This document shows positions 1 through 9,896 of a DNA stretch of 64,000 nt, in pieces. Under the pieces are notes generated by a model, which was not told the origin of the DNA, ran no database searches, and saw nothing but the letters and a program-made list of their open reading frames with translations. The number at the start of each line of letters is the position of its first letter. Position 1 is the first letter of the stretch. A program made the translations under genes and the position numbers. This stretch comes from Gammaproteobacteria bacterium (GTDB lineage Bacteria; Pseudomonadota; Gammaproteobacteria; Pseudomonadales; Pseudohongiellaceae): assembly GCA_019654215.1 (NCBI GenBank), contig BPDI01000001.1:102341-166340 (forward strand), in the 5' to 3' direction.

Positions 1-1416
1 GCGTTTGAAGGTCGGCAGCCCGGATTCTACAACTAAGTTGGGATCGTAGTTACAATCTGCCTCGTCACTCGCAGTTGCTAAACAAGTAAGTTCTAGATCA
101 ATCACTGAAGGCTGGTTCTCTCCGCTTACCCAATCGGTGAGTTCGTTCCAAGCCGCTAATCCCTCATCGATAGTAAATCCGCAATGGCTTGGACTTTCCG
201 AGTCATCGACTACTGCAACAGTTAGTTGATCGCTGGATATTAATGTTTGTAATGCATATTGGTTTTGAACTCTTACCAAGCCATCGGGGGGAGGTGTGAA
301 TAGAAACTATTTTCGTATCACCAACATTGCCATTCGGTGTGTAGTTCGCGAGCAAGGATTCTAATGCTGAAGGCAAAGCGAAGTTTCTTAAAGCGGCCTG
401 GTTAATTGATCCATCGTTATAATCGATACCAATATTGCTAAAAGGTATTGCGCCATCGAGTTGAGTTCATTATTAATTAGTCGAGGAATTTGAAAAACCG
501 CATACCATAAATTGAGAGCCAGGAAAATAAGGATTTTCTGTACCAGAAGCTTCCAGTATTTCTTCGAGACGATCAGCTTCATCAGCATTGTTAAATTCCC
601 AAACAAGGACTTCTAAGGCATCGTTTTCATCAATCAGAAGTCGCGAACTGATTCCGACACATTCATTCAGTGAATCAAGGTAATCTAATTCACCAAAAAG
701 TAATTTGGGCCTCTCATACCAAGGCTTTGGCAATTCAGCACCCGGAACCGCATCACAAACCGCTTCATAGATTGATCTCAAATCATAGGCTTCAATCCAG
801 TTTGCCGAGCCGGCTACTGCTCCGCATAGAAGGAGAGCGCCATCGGGATTAGGAACTAGATCTGACTCCAGATCGCGCATGGAAACAATCCCGCCAAGAG
901 AGCCTCCAATAATGTAGAACTGATCAGGTGGTCCCTGACCTAGGCTCGATGCAATCGAAATAAATTCGTTGTACATCTCGCCATTAGAGATATGGGAATC
1001 GAATACCGCCCATCCAGTCTGACTGTAACTGGATGCAGCCATGGCATAACCCTGTTCCAGTATGTAGTCGCCATAGGGGCCTAGGCCCGGTTCGTCTTCA
1101 AATCACCGGTGTAAAAGCCATCCCAAAAAGGATTCAAAATATCTAGGAGGTCATTAGTTTCGAATCCGGTTAGAAAACTTTGAAACCCATGATTCCAAAA
1201 TACCAATCCTCTCTCTGCAGTCCAGTTGGCAGGAATAACAATTGAGAAATAAGCACCACTTGCAGTTTCGCCATACCAAACCGGGTGACAGTCGCCATTC
1301 TCAGTTTGGTATTGACCCTCGTACAATTTTCCTGAGCAAGCGAAGTGTGCTGAGCAATATAAAAGGAAAAGTGCATTTAAGATAAAAAGCTTGAATGAAG
1401 TAAGGCGGGGGTACAA
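1..1416 (-). pseudogene. secreted alpha/beta hydrolase, frame-disrupted and cut by the window edge
   Basis: This gene encodes an exported alpha/beta-hydrolase-fold protein of unknown substrate. The N-terminus (from a TTG at 1416) has a hydrophobic signal segment ending near a Cys, followed by the segment GLVFWNHGFQ, typical of the oxyanion-hole strand. After a frame change near 1080 the reading continues with YIIGGSLGGI, a G-x-S-x-G nucleophile elbow. Further frame changes lie near 475 and 300, after which coding continues to base 1 with residues such as SHCGFTIDEG, so the C-terminus lies outside the window. It is downstream of the symporter on the same strand (83 bp gap). The breaks could be sequencing indels. 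A tannase/feruloyl-esterase-like or lipase role is possible but not shown. Confidence 0.6.
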
Positions 1417-1499
1417 ATTAATTATCCTGCAGACATATAAAAATGCTTTTGACTACAAAATAACGTCGGTTGGATTAACAAAAACTGAATAGTATCGAG

Positions 1500-2997
1500 C
1501 TAGATATCCATCATGCGATCAATGTCGCTATCCAGAACTGGTTTCTTGGTTACTAGGGAGACACCTATAAATAGAACCATCGAGGTGACAAAGGCTGCGA
1601 GTGGCCCGCTAACTCCGTAGGGAAAGGTGACCCCGGCTAGCTGCGTTACGAAGTTTATTAACAAGGCTGCACTAATTGCTGTTACGGCGCCCGCAACGGA
1701 AGCGCCCCTCCAGTTTTTAAACCTACTGCGACCACCGGAAAGATGCTTGCGGCGAAGGTTCCCCATCCGAATGCGCCGAGAATTGCCACTAACGTTGCGT
1801 CGCGGTAATGGGAATACAAGGCAAAGCTGGCAGCAACTATTGCAAGAATTATAGTCACGACTCGTGCCCAAAATAATTCGTTATCGATACTCTTGCCGCG
1901 AACCGACTTTGGAATGTCGTGAATAATTGCTGCCGTTCCTATATTTAAGAATGCATCGGAAGTAGACATGATGGCAGCAAACAATCCAGCGAATACAACG
2001 CCGGCTAATAATGGATTGGCAAAAACTGATAAGAAAACAGAAGCGGCATCATCAGGAAGAGCTAAAGGTGGAACAACACCGTCAATAACTGCGGCACGCA
2101 TAACGATGCCAATGGAAATCCAAAGTAGTGCGGCCATGACGTAACCGAACAATGACATCGGCAGTATGGTGCGGTTGTCAGTCATTTCCTTGTTCATCAT
2201 CATCTTGGTGATTAAATGTGGTTGTCCCGCCAAACCAAGACCAAACACAAAGAACCAACCGAGAGACGCCATCATACCTGCAGCCCCTAGGGCATTGCCG
2301 CCTCGCCATCGTCTGCAAGAATTATAGAAGTGGCCTCCTGCATTCCCCCATCAAAAACATTCATTGCAGTAAACAATATAAGCATGCCTGCCACTATCAT
2401 GATGGCGCCTTGCACCACATCGGTGTATACCGAGGCAATAATACCGCCGGTCACGCAATAGAAAATCAAAACAGCAGATGAAATAACAACACAGGTAACC
2501 AAATTGATATTTGCAAAGGTATCAGTGCCCGAAAGTATGGCCTGCATCACTACTGCCATAGCGAGAATCTGAGTGGGGAGGTAGCCCATAACCCCAAGAA
2601 CAATTGTTACGGCGATCATAAATCTTACGGACTCACTACCGTAGCGTGCGGCAACAACATCAGGGAGTGAAATGCAATCCCGCAGTTCCGCGATCATGCG
2701 AATGCGCTTGGCAACTAAGAAGAATCCGATGGCGTAAGCCGGTGGAAGAAATTACCACCATCCAGAAAGAGCTTACCCGATGGAGTAAACCAGTCCCGGA
2801 CCGCCTACAAAACCAAAACCACTAAGTGTGCTGGAGAAGAGAGCCAGAGCAACTACAATTGGACCTAGGCCACGACCAGCGATGAAAAAATCGCTGGTGT
2901 TGCGGGTGCGACGCATTGCCCATAAGCCAGTGAGTACACAGAAAATCATGTAGACGACTACTGCGCCAACAATTATCTCTTGTCTGAAAGCTTCCAT
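1500..2997 (-). CDS. sodium:solute symporter (SSS family), frame-disrupted
   Basis: This is an inner-membrane transporter of the sodium:solute symporter family, expected to take up a small organic solute with Na+. The fragment 2773-2997 gives the N-terminus with TM1 and the family's SDFFIAGRGLGP loop and GFGFVGGPGLVYSIG. The fragment 2287-2697 carries SLPDVVAARYGS and several TM helices including CVTGGIIASVYTDVVQG. The fragment 1682-2275 carries GLAGQPHLITKMM and FAAIMSTSDAFLNIGTAA, the Na+-site helix region. The C-terminal helices are read in the frame of 1500-1725. Frame changes lie near 2776, 2725, 2280 and 1725. Its ATG directly abuts the stop of the upstream four-helix protein, so the two are probably translationally coupled. 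The substrate cannot be told from sequence. Confidence 0.8.
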
Positions 2998-3534
2998 TTA
3001 TTCCTGTTCCATTCGCTCAGCTTTTTCGGCCAAGAGTTCGTTGTATTTTTCCTCGTCTTCGGGTGTGTAAATATATTTTCTAAAACCAATGCTATAGATC
3101 AGAATTAGTGGTATTGCTCCTACCCACGTGCCGTAAGTTGCCCAGGCAGTCGCTGTTGGGAAACCAAGAAAATGGCCCGTTTCTTCAGTTTCGAGAAACT
3201 GTTGGTGGCCTGAATACATTTGCCAGGCAACCAGTAGCATAAAAATTAAGCTACCGCCCATATAAGCTATCAATTCGGTAGAGCGATAACGCTCCGATAC
3301 GCCTAATAAAGAGAGAAGAACGATCTGCGCCAGCAGCAAACAATGGAAAGCGAAGCCAAGAGTTCCGATATGCTCCATGCGAGCGGCTCCATCACCACCA
3401 ATTTGTAAACCTGCTATTTCGGGATGGGTTGCACCTCCGGAATTGGGAACATTCTCGGTCAGGATGATGGTGACTAGAATCGCAGCCATGAGAACGCCGA
3501 CTACGAAGATTATATAAATCAACTTACTTCGCAT
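2998..3534 (-). CDS. four-helix inner-membrane protein coupled to the SSS symporter
   Basis: I do not recognise this 178-residue family. Four hydrophobic segments are visible at roughly residues 6-27, 58-79, 87-108 and 128-150. They are followed by a highly charged cytoplasmic tail (about 25 residues, rich in Glu and Lys). A polar, Gly-rich loop of about 30 residues separates helices 1 and 2 and contains the sequence IGGDGAARMEHIGTLGF. The stop codon directly precedes the ATG of the symporter gene, and the quinoprotein gene ends 29 bp upstream. This strict adjacency suggests a small accessory subunit of the symporter, as known for other SSS systems with small partner proteins (DUF4212/DUF485), although it has more helices than those. 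That role is inference from context. Confidence 0.7.
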   Translation of the reverse strand: MRSKLIYIIFVVGVLMAAILVTIILTENVPNSGGATHPEIAGLQIGGDGAARMEHIGTLGFAFHCLLLAQIVLLSLLGVSERYRSTELIAYMGGSLIFMLLVAWQMYSGHQQFLETEETGHFLGFPTATAWATYGTWVGAIPLILIYSIGFRKYIYTPEDEEKYNELLAEKAERMEQE

Positions 3535-3563
3535 TTTTTTCTCGTTATTGAAAAATTATTCGG

Positions 3564-5417
3564 CTAATTACTCAGTTTAAAAACATACAAGTGACCCCCT
3601 TCAGGGATCGCGATATCGCCTCCTACAAATCCAGAAAGCGTTTGGAAGTTACTGGAACCAATAGCGACATATGCTTCACCGTCTACCTCATAGGCTACTG
3701 GTTGGCTGCGTACCCCGCCTCCAAGTTTGGCACGCCAAACTTCTTCACCGGTTTCCGCATTCAGAGCGATAGCATGACCAGTTAAGCTTCCGGTAAATAC
3801 AAGTCCGCCTTCAGTACTCAAGGTGCCAGCCATCATTGGTTGTGGATCAAGATAGCGCCAGCGCACTTCACCGGTTTGATAATCCATCGCAGTGATATGA
3901 CCATAGGCTGCCTCTTCAGCCGCATCAACGGATATGGGAAAACCTCCCATGAACTGCAAGCCTTCAACATGAAAGGCAATCCCTTTTTGCATTAACTGAC
4001 AGCTTTCAATTACCGGAACAAAAGCCAAACCCAAATCCGCATTTAAGGAACCAGAAGTTGATCCGTTCATGCCACCCATTACACCTGGACACACTCGGTA
4101 AGTGGGTTCCTCTACTGGTAACGCTTCGGGATTTATAACTGGCCTACCGCCGGGTTCCATTGCAGTTGCCCAGTTAAGTTGCTCCATGTAACTGGTAGCA
4201 CGAATAAATTCGCCATTCTCTCTGTTTATGGCGTAGAAGAACCCATTTCTATTTGCTTGTACCAAGGCCTTAACTGTTTCGCCATCTACATCCATGTCAA
4301 CCTGAAACAAATGGGTATTGCCGTCATAGTCCCAAACATCATGAGGAGTAAACTGGTAGTACCACAGTCTTTCGCCAGTATCCGGATCAATGGCCAACAC
4401 GCTATCGGAGAATAAGTTATCACCTAGTCTGGCGTCGCCATTCCAATCTGGAGATGGATTTCCAGTTGTCCAATAGAGCATGTCTAACTCTGCATCATAA
4501 GCACCAATGGTCCAGGCAGGTGCGCCTCCAGTTTCGTTAGAAGTTCCAGACCAGGTTTCAGATCCGGGTTCACCAGCGGCTGGGACAGTGTAGTGACGCC
4601 ACACCCTCTCTCCAGTATTAACGTTGTAGGCGTCGAAGAAACCACGCACACCATATTCACCGCCACCGATTCCGATAATAGCCATGTCTTTAACAATGAG
4701 TGGTGCAGAGGTGGCACTAAAGCCACGGTAGTATTCGATGATTTCAGAATTCCAGAGAATTTCACCGGATAGGCGATCGAAGGCCATAATGCGTGCATCC
4801 AGTGTTGCCATAAGAACTTTATCGCCAACTATGGCAACGCCCCGGTTGGCTGGACCACAGCAAAGCCGAAGATCTGCAGGTTGCGGATGATCATAACGCC
4901 AGAACAATTCGCCGCTCGTTGCATCTAGAGCAAATAATCTATTAAAGGAAGAAGTCACATACATGATGCCATCGTAGATAACGGGAGAAACAGCGAACTG
5001 GCCCAGAGTTCCAGTGGGGAAGCCCCAGGCGAAACGCAGGTCATTAACATTTTCAGGGGATAAGTTTTCTAGGGGACTATGACGCGCGTTGGAATAGTCG
5101 CCTCCATACTGCAACCACGCTTCAGGATTTGCGTTAATTGGTTGCGATAGTAAATCAACGGTTACATTACCGAGTCCATTGCCGATTGGATCTTCATTAA
5201 TCCAATGGGTTTGGGTAATGGCAAGGCCTTCGCCGGGTTCCTGAATATCTACTGGTACTTCACCTTCTCGCATTTCCTCAGCGGGTTCTGGAGCTGGCGC
5301 CGCAGTCTGAGCTGCTGGTAGTGTGCCAGAATCTTCCTGACCGCAAGCAACCATAACTAGCGCCAAAAATCCGCTGAAGAATAGTTTTAGTGTTTTATCT
5401 ATTGTTGATGGGCTCAT
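3564..5417 (-). CDS. PQQ-dependent dehydrogenase-type beta-propeller lipoprotein
   Basis: This is a 617-residue quinoprotein of the PQQ alcohol-dehydrogenase type, expected to oxidise an alcohol or aldehyde in the periplasm. A lipoprotein signal ends in VMVAC (Cys25). Eight-bladed propeller W-motifs recur (for example DATSGELFWRYD and DPDTGERLWYY). The adjacent Cys186-Cys187 in LCCGPANRG matches the vicinal disulfide over the PQQ ring in methanol and ethanol dehydrogenases. WTTGNPSPDWNG and TPHDVWDYD match catalytic and PQQ-binding regions. No CxxCH haem motif or C-terminal cytochrome domain is present, so an external electron acceptor is needed. It is the first gene of an operon with the four-helix protein and the symporter, which suggests uptake of its substrate or product. 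Confidence 0.88.
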   Translation of the reverse strand: MSPSTIDKTLKLFFSGFLALVMVACGQEDSGTLPAAQTAAPAPEPAEEMREGEVPVDIQEPGEGLAITQTHWINEDPIGNGLGNVTVDLLSQPINANPEAWLQYGGDYSNARHSPLENLSPENVNDLRFAWGFPTGTLGQFAVSPVIYDGIMYVTSSFNRLFALDATSGELFWRYDHPQPADLRLCCGPANRGVAIVGDKVLMATLDARIMAFDRLSGEILWNSEIIEYYRGFSATSAPLIVKDMAIIGIGGGEYGVRGFFDAYNVNTGERVWRHYTVPAAGEPGSETWSGTSNETGGAPAWTIGAYDAELDMLYWTTGNPSPDWNGDARLGDNLFSDSVLAIDPDTGERLWYYQFTPHDVWDYDGNTHLFQVDMDVDGETVKALVQANRNGFFYAINRENGEFIRATSYMEQLNWATAMEPGGRPVINPEALPVEEPTYRVCPGVMGGMNGSTSGSLNADLGLAFVPVIESCQLMQKGIAFHVEGLQFMGGFPISVDAAEEAAYGHITAMDYQTGEVRWRYLDPQPMMAGTLSTEGGLVFTGSLTGHAIALNAETGEEVWRAKLGGGVRSQPVAYEVDGEAYVAIGSSNFQTLSGFVGGDIAIPEGGHLYVFKLSN

Positions 5418-5451
5418 TTCTGCTTTCCCCCTGTTGAATTCGTATTAGTTG

Positions 5452-5476
5452 GCATTTGAAATCTTTTATCAAATGC
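5452..5476. promoter_or_regulatory. perfect inverted repeat in the divergent intergenic region
   Basis: GCATTTGA and TCAAATGC form perfect 8-bp arms separated by 9 bases. The element lies 34 bp upstream of the quinoprotein ATG on the minus strand and 162 bp upstream of the NHL gene on the plus strand. It is well placed for a dimeric repressor or for a 5' UTR hairpin of the quinoprotein operon. The regulator is not identifiable from this window. Confidence 0.4.
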
Positions 5477-5638
5477 AACGGAATGGCAGAGCATAAACAG
5501 CCCAAGGCTAGGAGTCTAGCGGGGAGGAGAGCTAAATTCACATTCTTGACAAGTCATCTGCTAAGGTTCATGTTCTCAGGTTCGGTCAAAGGTCTGTTCG
5601 AAACCAAGAATAGCTGATAGAAGTAAAGAGAGGTCATA

Positions 5639-6814
5639 ATGATTAGAAGAAAAAAGTCCGGCACAAGAATCTTAGTAAAAACCGGAATAGCAGGGCTAAT
5701 TCTTGCTGTTCTATCCGCTGGTGCAATGGCACAGCGAGGATCGATGGCAGAATCAGGTAAGCCTGCTGCTCATGCTGGTCAACAGCCAATTAATAATTTG
5801 CCGAATCCCTATCTGACAGAGCGTAATTTTGGGTCTTTGCCAGATGGCCGTAGTTGGGGTTCTGTAAGTGCCATGAACGTTGATATCGATGGCGTACATA
5901 TATGGGTAGGTGACCGTTGTGGGACCAATCAGTGTGCAACCACTCCAGATATCAATCCGATAGTGAAATTGGATCCTAATGGGAGGGTGGTTGCTCAGTT
6001 TGGCGCTGGCCAGATTCTTTGGCCCCATGGAATGGATGTTGATCGCGAAGGCAATATCTGGATCGCTGATGCTCGTGTGGCAAATGACAATGAAATTAGC
6101 CAAAATCCAGCTGCCGCGAACATCGGAAGCTCTGTTATGAAATTCAGTCCAGACGGAGAGCTCTTGATGACAATTGGCACTCCTGGTGAGGTTGGTGATC
6201 CGCCAACTCGTTTAACTGATCCAAACGATGTGCATATAGCTCCTAATGGCAGAATTTATATCGCTGAAACTCATGGTGCTCAATTTCAGGGTGAACCCGG
6301 GGCGGACACGAAAAGTCGTATCACCATGTGGGAGCCAGATGGCACATATATAGGGCACTTTGGTGAATACGGATGGGATGACGGTCAATTCCGCTCGCCC
6401 CATAGTTTAGCCATGGACTCACAGGGCCGATTATTCGTAGCAGACCGTGGCAATAACCGCATCCAGATTTTTACTCAAGACGGTGAGTGGTTAGATACTT
6501 GGTACCAGTTCAGTCGTATCTCTGGCCTTTACATTGATCCGACAAATGACATGTTGTATGCCATCGATTCTGAATCCGATGAAAACTATAACCCTGGTGG
6601 TTGGAGAAAAGGTCTGCGAGTTGGAAACGCACGCAATGGTGAGGTACTTTATTTCGTTCCAGAGCATATATGCACAGGAAGGGGTTTCTCTGGTATGGGC
6701 GGAATCGGGTGCATGGGTGAAGGAGTGACGGCAGACAAAGATGGAAATGTTTACGGCGGCGAAGTAGGTGTAATTCAAGGAGTGACTCGCTTCGTTCCTC
6801 GCTTGATCCCATAA
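5639..6814 (+). CDS. secreted NHL-repeat beta-propeller protein (PAL-like)
   Basis: This is a 391-residue exported six-bladed propeller resembling peptidyl-alpha-hydroxyglycine alpha-amidating lyase and other NHL proteins. A long N-terminal signal with a hydrophobic core ends near AMAQ. NHL blades are visible as WPHGMDVDREGNIWIADA, FRSPHSLAMDSQGRLFVADR and RISGLYIDPTNDMLYAIDSE. A DRCGTNQC loop near residue 98 may form a disulfide. The start ATG is preceded by AGAGAGGT. An intrinsic terminator follows, so it is probably monocistronic and divergent from the quinoprotein operon. A paralogue lies at 17943-18860. The enzymatic role is not proven; PAL activity would need the family's metal-site residues to be checked by alignment. 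Confidence 0.8.
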   Translation: MIRRKKSGTRILVKTGIAGLILAVLSAGAMAQRGSMAESGKPAAHAGQQPINNLPNPYLTERNFGSLPDGRSWGSVSAMNVDIDGVHIWVGDRCGTNQCATTPDINPIVKLDPNGRVVAQFGAGQILWPHGMDVDREGNIWIADARVANDNEISQNPAAANIGSSVMKFSPDGELLMTIGTPGEVGDPPTRLTDPNDVHIAPNGRIYIAETHGAQFQGEPGADTKSRITMWEPDGTYIGHFGEYGWDDGQFRSPHSLAMDSQGRLFVADRGNNRIQIFTQDGEWLDTWYQFSRISGLYIDPTNDMLYAIDSESDENYNPGGWRKGLRVGNARNGEVLYFVPEHICTGRGFSGMGGIGCMGEGVTADKDGNVYGGEVGVIQGVTRFVPRLIP

Positions 6815-6837
6815 ATAGTTAGTAGATAAAAATCAAG

Positions 6838-6869
6838 CGGGCGTTGTCTTTAGACAGCGCCCGTTTTTT
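6838..6869 (+). terminator. intrinsic terminator after the NHL gene
   Basis: An 11-bp GC-rich stem (CGGGCGTTGTC with GACAGCGCCCG, one U-G pair) with a TTTA loop is followed directly by six T residues. It lies 24 bp after the NHL stop codon and ends 25 bp before the next ATG, so it separates the NHL and OYE genes. Confidence 0.85.
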
Positions 6870-6893
6870 CTGCACATTTTATTAAGAGTTGTT

Positions 6894-7970
6894 ATGAGTT
6901 CGCTATTTTCTCCACTTAATTTCAAACGCGGGCCTAGCATGAAAAATCGATTCATGCTTGCACCATTAACTAATTTGCAAAGCCATGAAGATGGCGAGCT
7001 ATCCAATGAAGAATTTCATTGGTTAACCATGCGGGCTAAAGGCGGGTTCGGATTAACCATGACCTGTGCAGCTCATGTGCAGGAGATCGGTCAAGGCTTT
7101 CCGGGCCAGCTAGGTATTTTTGCAGACAAACATATCGAAGGATTAATCCGTCTCGCCGCTTCTATAAAAGAAGAAGACAGCGTTTCAATTTGTCAGCTTT
7201 ATCATGGAGGCATGCGTGCGCCTAAAGATGTAACTGGTTATACACCCATCTGCCCCTCAGATAATGAAGAAACTGGTGCACGCGCACTTACTCAGAAAGA
7301 AGTTCAGCAAGTCATCGATGATTTCGTTGCTGCTGCCGTCCGTGCAGAAAAGGCTGGATTCGACGGTATTGAATTGCATGGAGCACATGGCTATTTGCTG
7401 TGCCAATTTTTCTCCAGTGAAATAAATCATCGCGATGATCAGCATGGTGGCAGCCTAGAAAATAGATCGAGAATTCTTTTTGAAATTATCGATGGCGTCC
7501 GCACTCAATGCCAAGAAGATTTCATGGTTGGAGTGCGTCTTTCATCAGAACGTTTTGGAATGAAACTCGATGACAGCGTAGCAATAGCACAACGATTGTG
7601 TGATGAAGGTAAAATTGATTTTCTCGATATGTCGTTGTGGAATGTGTTTAAAGACCCAATTGAAGAAGACAAGCAGGGGAAAAGCCTTCTCTCTTATTTC
7701 GTAGAAATCGACAGGAAAGATGTGCGTCTCGGAATCGCAGGCAAGATTCGTACTCCTGAAGAAGCGCAACGAGCTTTGGATAGTGGTGTCGATTGGATCA
7801 TGTTGGGCAGGGCGGCAATCCTGCATCACGATTTCCCGAAATTAATGCAAGCAAACTCAGATTTTGAACCTGCTGAACTTCCGGTATCTCGAGAGTATTT
7901 GGCGCAGGAAGGTTTGTCAGAAAAGTTCATTGAGTACATGAATACCTGGAAAGGTTTTGTGGCTGAATAA
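6894..7970 (+). CDS. NADH:flavin oxidoreductase / Old Yellow Enzyme family
   Basis: This is a 358-residue cytoplasmic FMN-dependent TIM-barrel ene-reductase. The N-terminus has the family pattern KNRFMLAPLTN. The mid-region has FDGIELHGAHGYLLCQFFS (the HGAH substrate/FMN site), then HGGSLENRSRI, the classic GGS-x-ENR signature. The phosphate-binding end of the barrel is seen in IAGKIRTPEEAQRALDSG and MLGRAAILHHDFP. The length is normal for the short OYE class without the C-terminal Fe-S/FAD domains of 2,4-dienoyl-CoA reductase. The natural substrate is unknown; alpha,beta-unsaturated carbonyls are usual. No signal peptide is present, unlike most neighbours. Confidence 0.9.
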   Translation: MSSLFSPLNFKRGPSMKNRFMLAPLTNLQSHEDGELSNEEFHWLTMRAKGGFGLTMTCAAHVQEIGQGFPGQLGIFADKHIEGLIRLAASIKEEDSVSICQLYHGGMRAPKDVTGYTPICPSDNEETGARALTQKEVQQVIDDFVAAAVRAEKAGFDGIELHGAHGYLLCQFFSSEINHRDDQHGGSLENRSRILFEIIDGVRTQCQEDFMVGVRLSSERFGMKLDDSVAIAQRLCDEGKIDFLDMSLWNVFKDPIEEDKQGKSLLSYFVEIDRKDVRLGIAGKIRTPEEAQRALDSGVDWIMLGRAAILHHDFPKLMQANSDFEPAELPVSREYLAQEGLSEKFIEYMNTWKGFVAE

Positions 7971-7990
7971 AAGCAAGAATAGGCTCATAA

Positions 7991-8179
7991 ATGGAACACC
8001 AGGAATGCTCAAGTACCTTATCTGAAATCGCCATTGCTTTGGCTGAATTCAAGGGCCCTGTCGCAGTAAGCAAAATTGATGTTTTTGGGCGGCGTATCGT
8101 ATTGATTGCCGTTATTGTTTCGGTATTGAATATTATAAATCTGGCGTTAATGTTTCTGATTGGGTTGCCTGGTAAATAA
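7991..8179 (+). CDS. small single-helix membrane protein, hypothetical
   Basis: This 62-codon frame starts 20 bp after the OYE stop. It encodes an acidic N-terminal third, then FKGPVAVSKIDVFGRR and one hydrophobic segment (residues 35-57, IVLIAVIVSVLNIINLALMF). I recognise no family. Codon use and the clear amphipathic/TM layout make it plausible, and there is no strong ribosome binding site. It could be a real small inner-membrane protein translated with the OYE gene, or a chance frame. Confidence 0.35.
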   Translation: MEHQECSSTLSEIAIALAEFKGPVAVSKIDVFGRRIVLIAVIVSVLNIINLALMFLIGLPGK

Positions 8180-8274
8180 TAGTTGATCTCAATAATTTTG
8201 TTTTGTTATTGGTTAATGATATTCATACTTCAGACAAGCTCGCGGAAATAATTTAAAAGGGTCGCATTATTACT

Positions 8275-9881
8275 GTGCAAAAAATAAAAATCACAAACTG
8301 CTTGCTAGATTGGTATAGATGGTTTCAGAAACTCATCATGATGTGTGTACCTGTTGTTCTCTTTTCTTGCGCGACAATACCTAGAGACTTCGAAGGCAAT
8401 TTTCTCGAAATCTCCATAAATGAACTACAAGTTGCCTACACAGAAAGAATTATCTCAGCAACAGATGTCGTACGTTATTATCAACGACGTATTGCAGAGA
8501 TAGATCCACAATTAAATTCAGTAATCGAAATCAATCCAGACGCGCTAACAATCGCTGCCGCATTGGATGCGGAACGCGAAACAGGGTCCGTACGCTCGCG
8601 CATGCATGGTGTTCCGGTATTGTTAAAGGACAACATCGATACTGCTGACAGCCATGCTAACCACTGCTGGAAGTTTAGCCCTGGTTGACGTGCCAAAACC
8701 AACACAAGATGCTCATGTGGTGCAACAATTGAGGTCCGCGGGCGCAATAATTCTAGGTAAAGCCAATCTCAGCGAGTGGGCTAATTTTCGTTCTACCAAC
8801 TCGGCGAGTGGTTGGTCCGGAAGGGGTGGTCAGGCTCGTAATCCGTACGTATTGGACAGGTCACCCTGCGGTTCCAGTTCTGGTTCCGCAGTGGCGGTAG
8901 CGGCAAATCTGACCGTGGTGGCAGTTGGAACAGAAACTGATGGTTCGGTGGTTTGTCCTGCTTCTATTAATGGCGTAGTGGGAATTAAGCCGACCTTAGG
9001 TGTGGTTTCCCGCAGCGGAATTATTCCAGTTGCTCACTCACAGGATACTGCCGGGCCGATGGCGCGAAGTGTTACCGATGCAACTATTATGTTGAATGCC
9101 ATGATCGGTATCGATGCTACGGACAACGCTTCAGTTAGTGCAGGCAGCAGAGCCTAATTGATTATACCCGCTTCCTCTCTAGAAAGGATTGCGTGGTAAA
9201 CGAATTGGTGTGGTACGCCAGTTGTTTAATGACGATGCTGAGCTTAACGATTTGTTAAACGCGCAACTGCAAATCTTGGAAAAAGGGTGGTGCCCCTTGA
9301 TCGATTTGAGTTCGATAACATGGAAGTCATGAGCGATGCAGAATTCGAGGTATTGCTTTATGAATTCAAAAAGATTTGAATGCCTATTTAAAAAAAGAGG
9401 TGGTGAATACCAATCACTTGAACACTCATTGAATTTAACAATGAAAATTCTGAGGCGGAGATGCCTTTTTTTGGCCAGGAATTATTCGAACAGGCCCAGG
9501 AAAAAGGTGAGCTTTCAGACGATATGTATAGAGAAGCACTGAGAATTTCCCAAGCGACTCTCGCGGGCCCGAAGGTATAGATGCTGTAATGACCCAGCAC
9601 AATCTCGATGCACTTGTGGCTCCTGGAAATGAAGCAGCCTGGCCTATCGATCATGAGAATGGTGATAATCCTTATACTTACATCCCCTTCTTCATCCCTC
9701 GCGGCGATTTCTGGTTATCCTAGCATTTCAGTTCCAGCAGGATTTATAGAAAATTTACCGATGGGGCCTCCTATTTTTTGCTGGAGCCTTCGATGAACCT
9801 ACATTAATCTCTATTTCCTACGACTATGAACAACGAACTCTGGCCAGAAGACCACCGGGGTTTCTGCCAACAAATGATTAA
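8275..9881 (+). pseudogene. amidase-signature lipoprotein, heavily frame-disrupted
   Basis: This is a secreted amidase-signature hydrolase. From a GTG at 8275 the protein begins with a hydrophobic stretch and a lipobox-like LFSC (Cys32). The catalytic lysine lies in GVPVLLKDNID (Lys118). After a frame change near 8650 the Ser-Ser part follows: CGSSSGSAVAVAANL and VGTETDGSVVCPAS, so the Lys-Ser-Ser triad is present. Downstream pieces (LRGKRIGVVRQLF, ELSDDMYREALRISQ, LDALVAPGNEAAWP, GAFDEPTLISISYDYEQ) occur in three frames up to a stop at 9881, so there are at least five breaks. The metallo-beta-lactamase-fold gene starts 15 bp later, so the two probably form an operon. All catalytic residues survive, which favours sequence error over decay. 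Confidence 0.7.
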
Positions 9882-9896
9882 AGAGAAAAAAACCCA

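Noticed and set aside
5546..5551. TTGACA as a -35 box for the NHL gene at 5639
   Set aside because: No acceptable -10 element lies 16-18 bp downstream, so the promoter is not supported.
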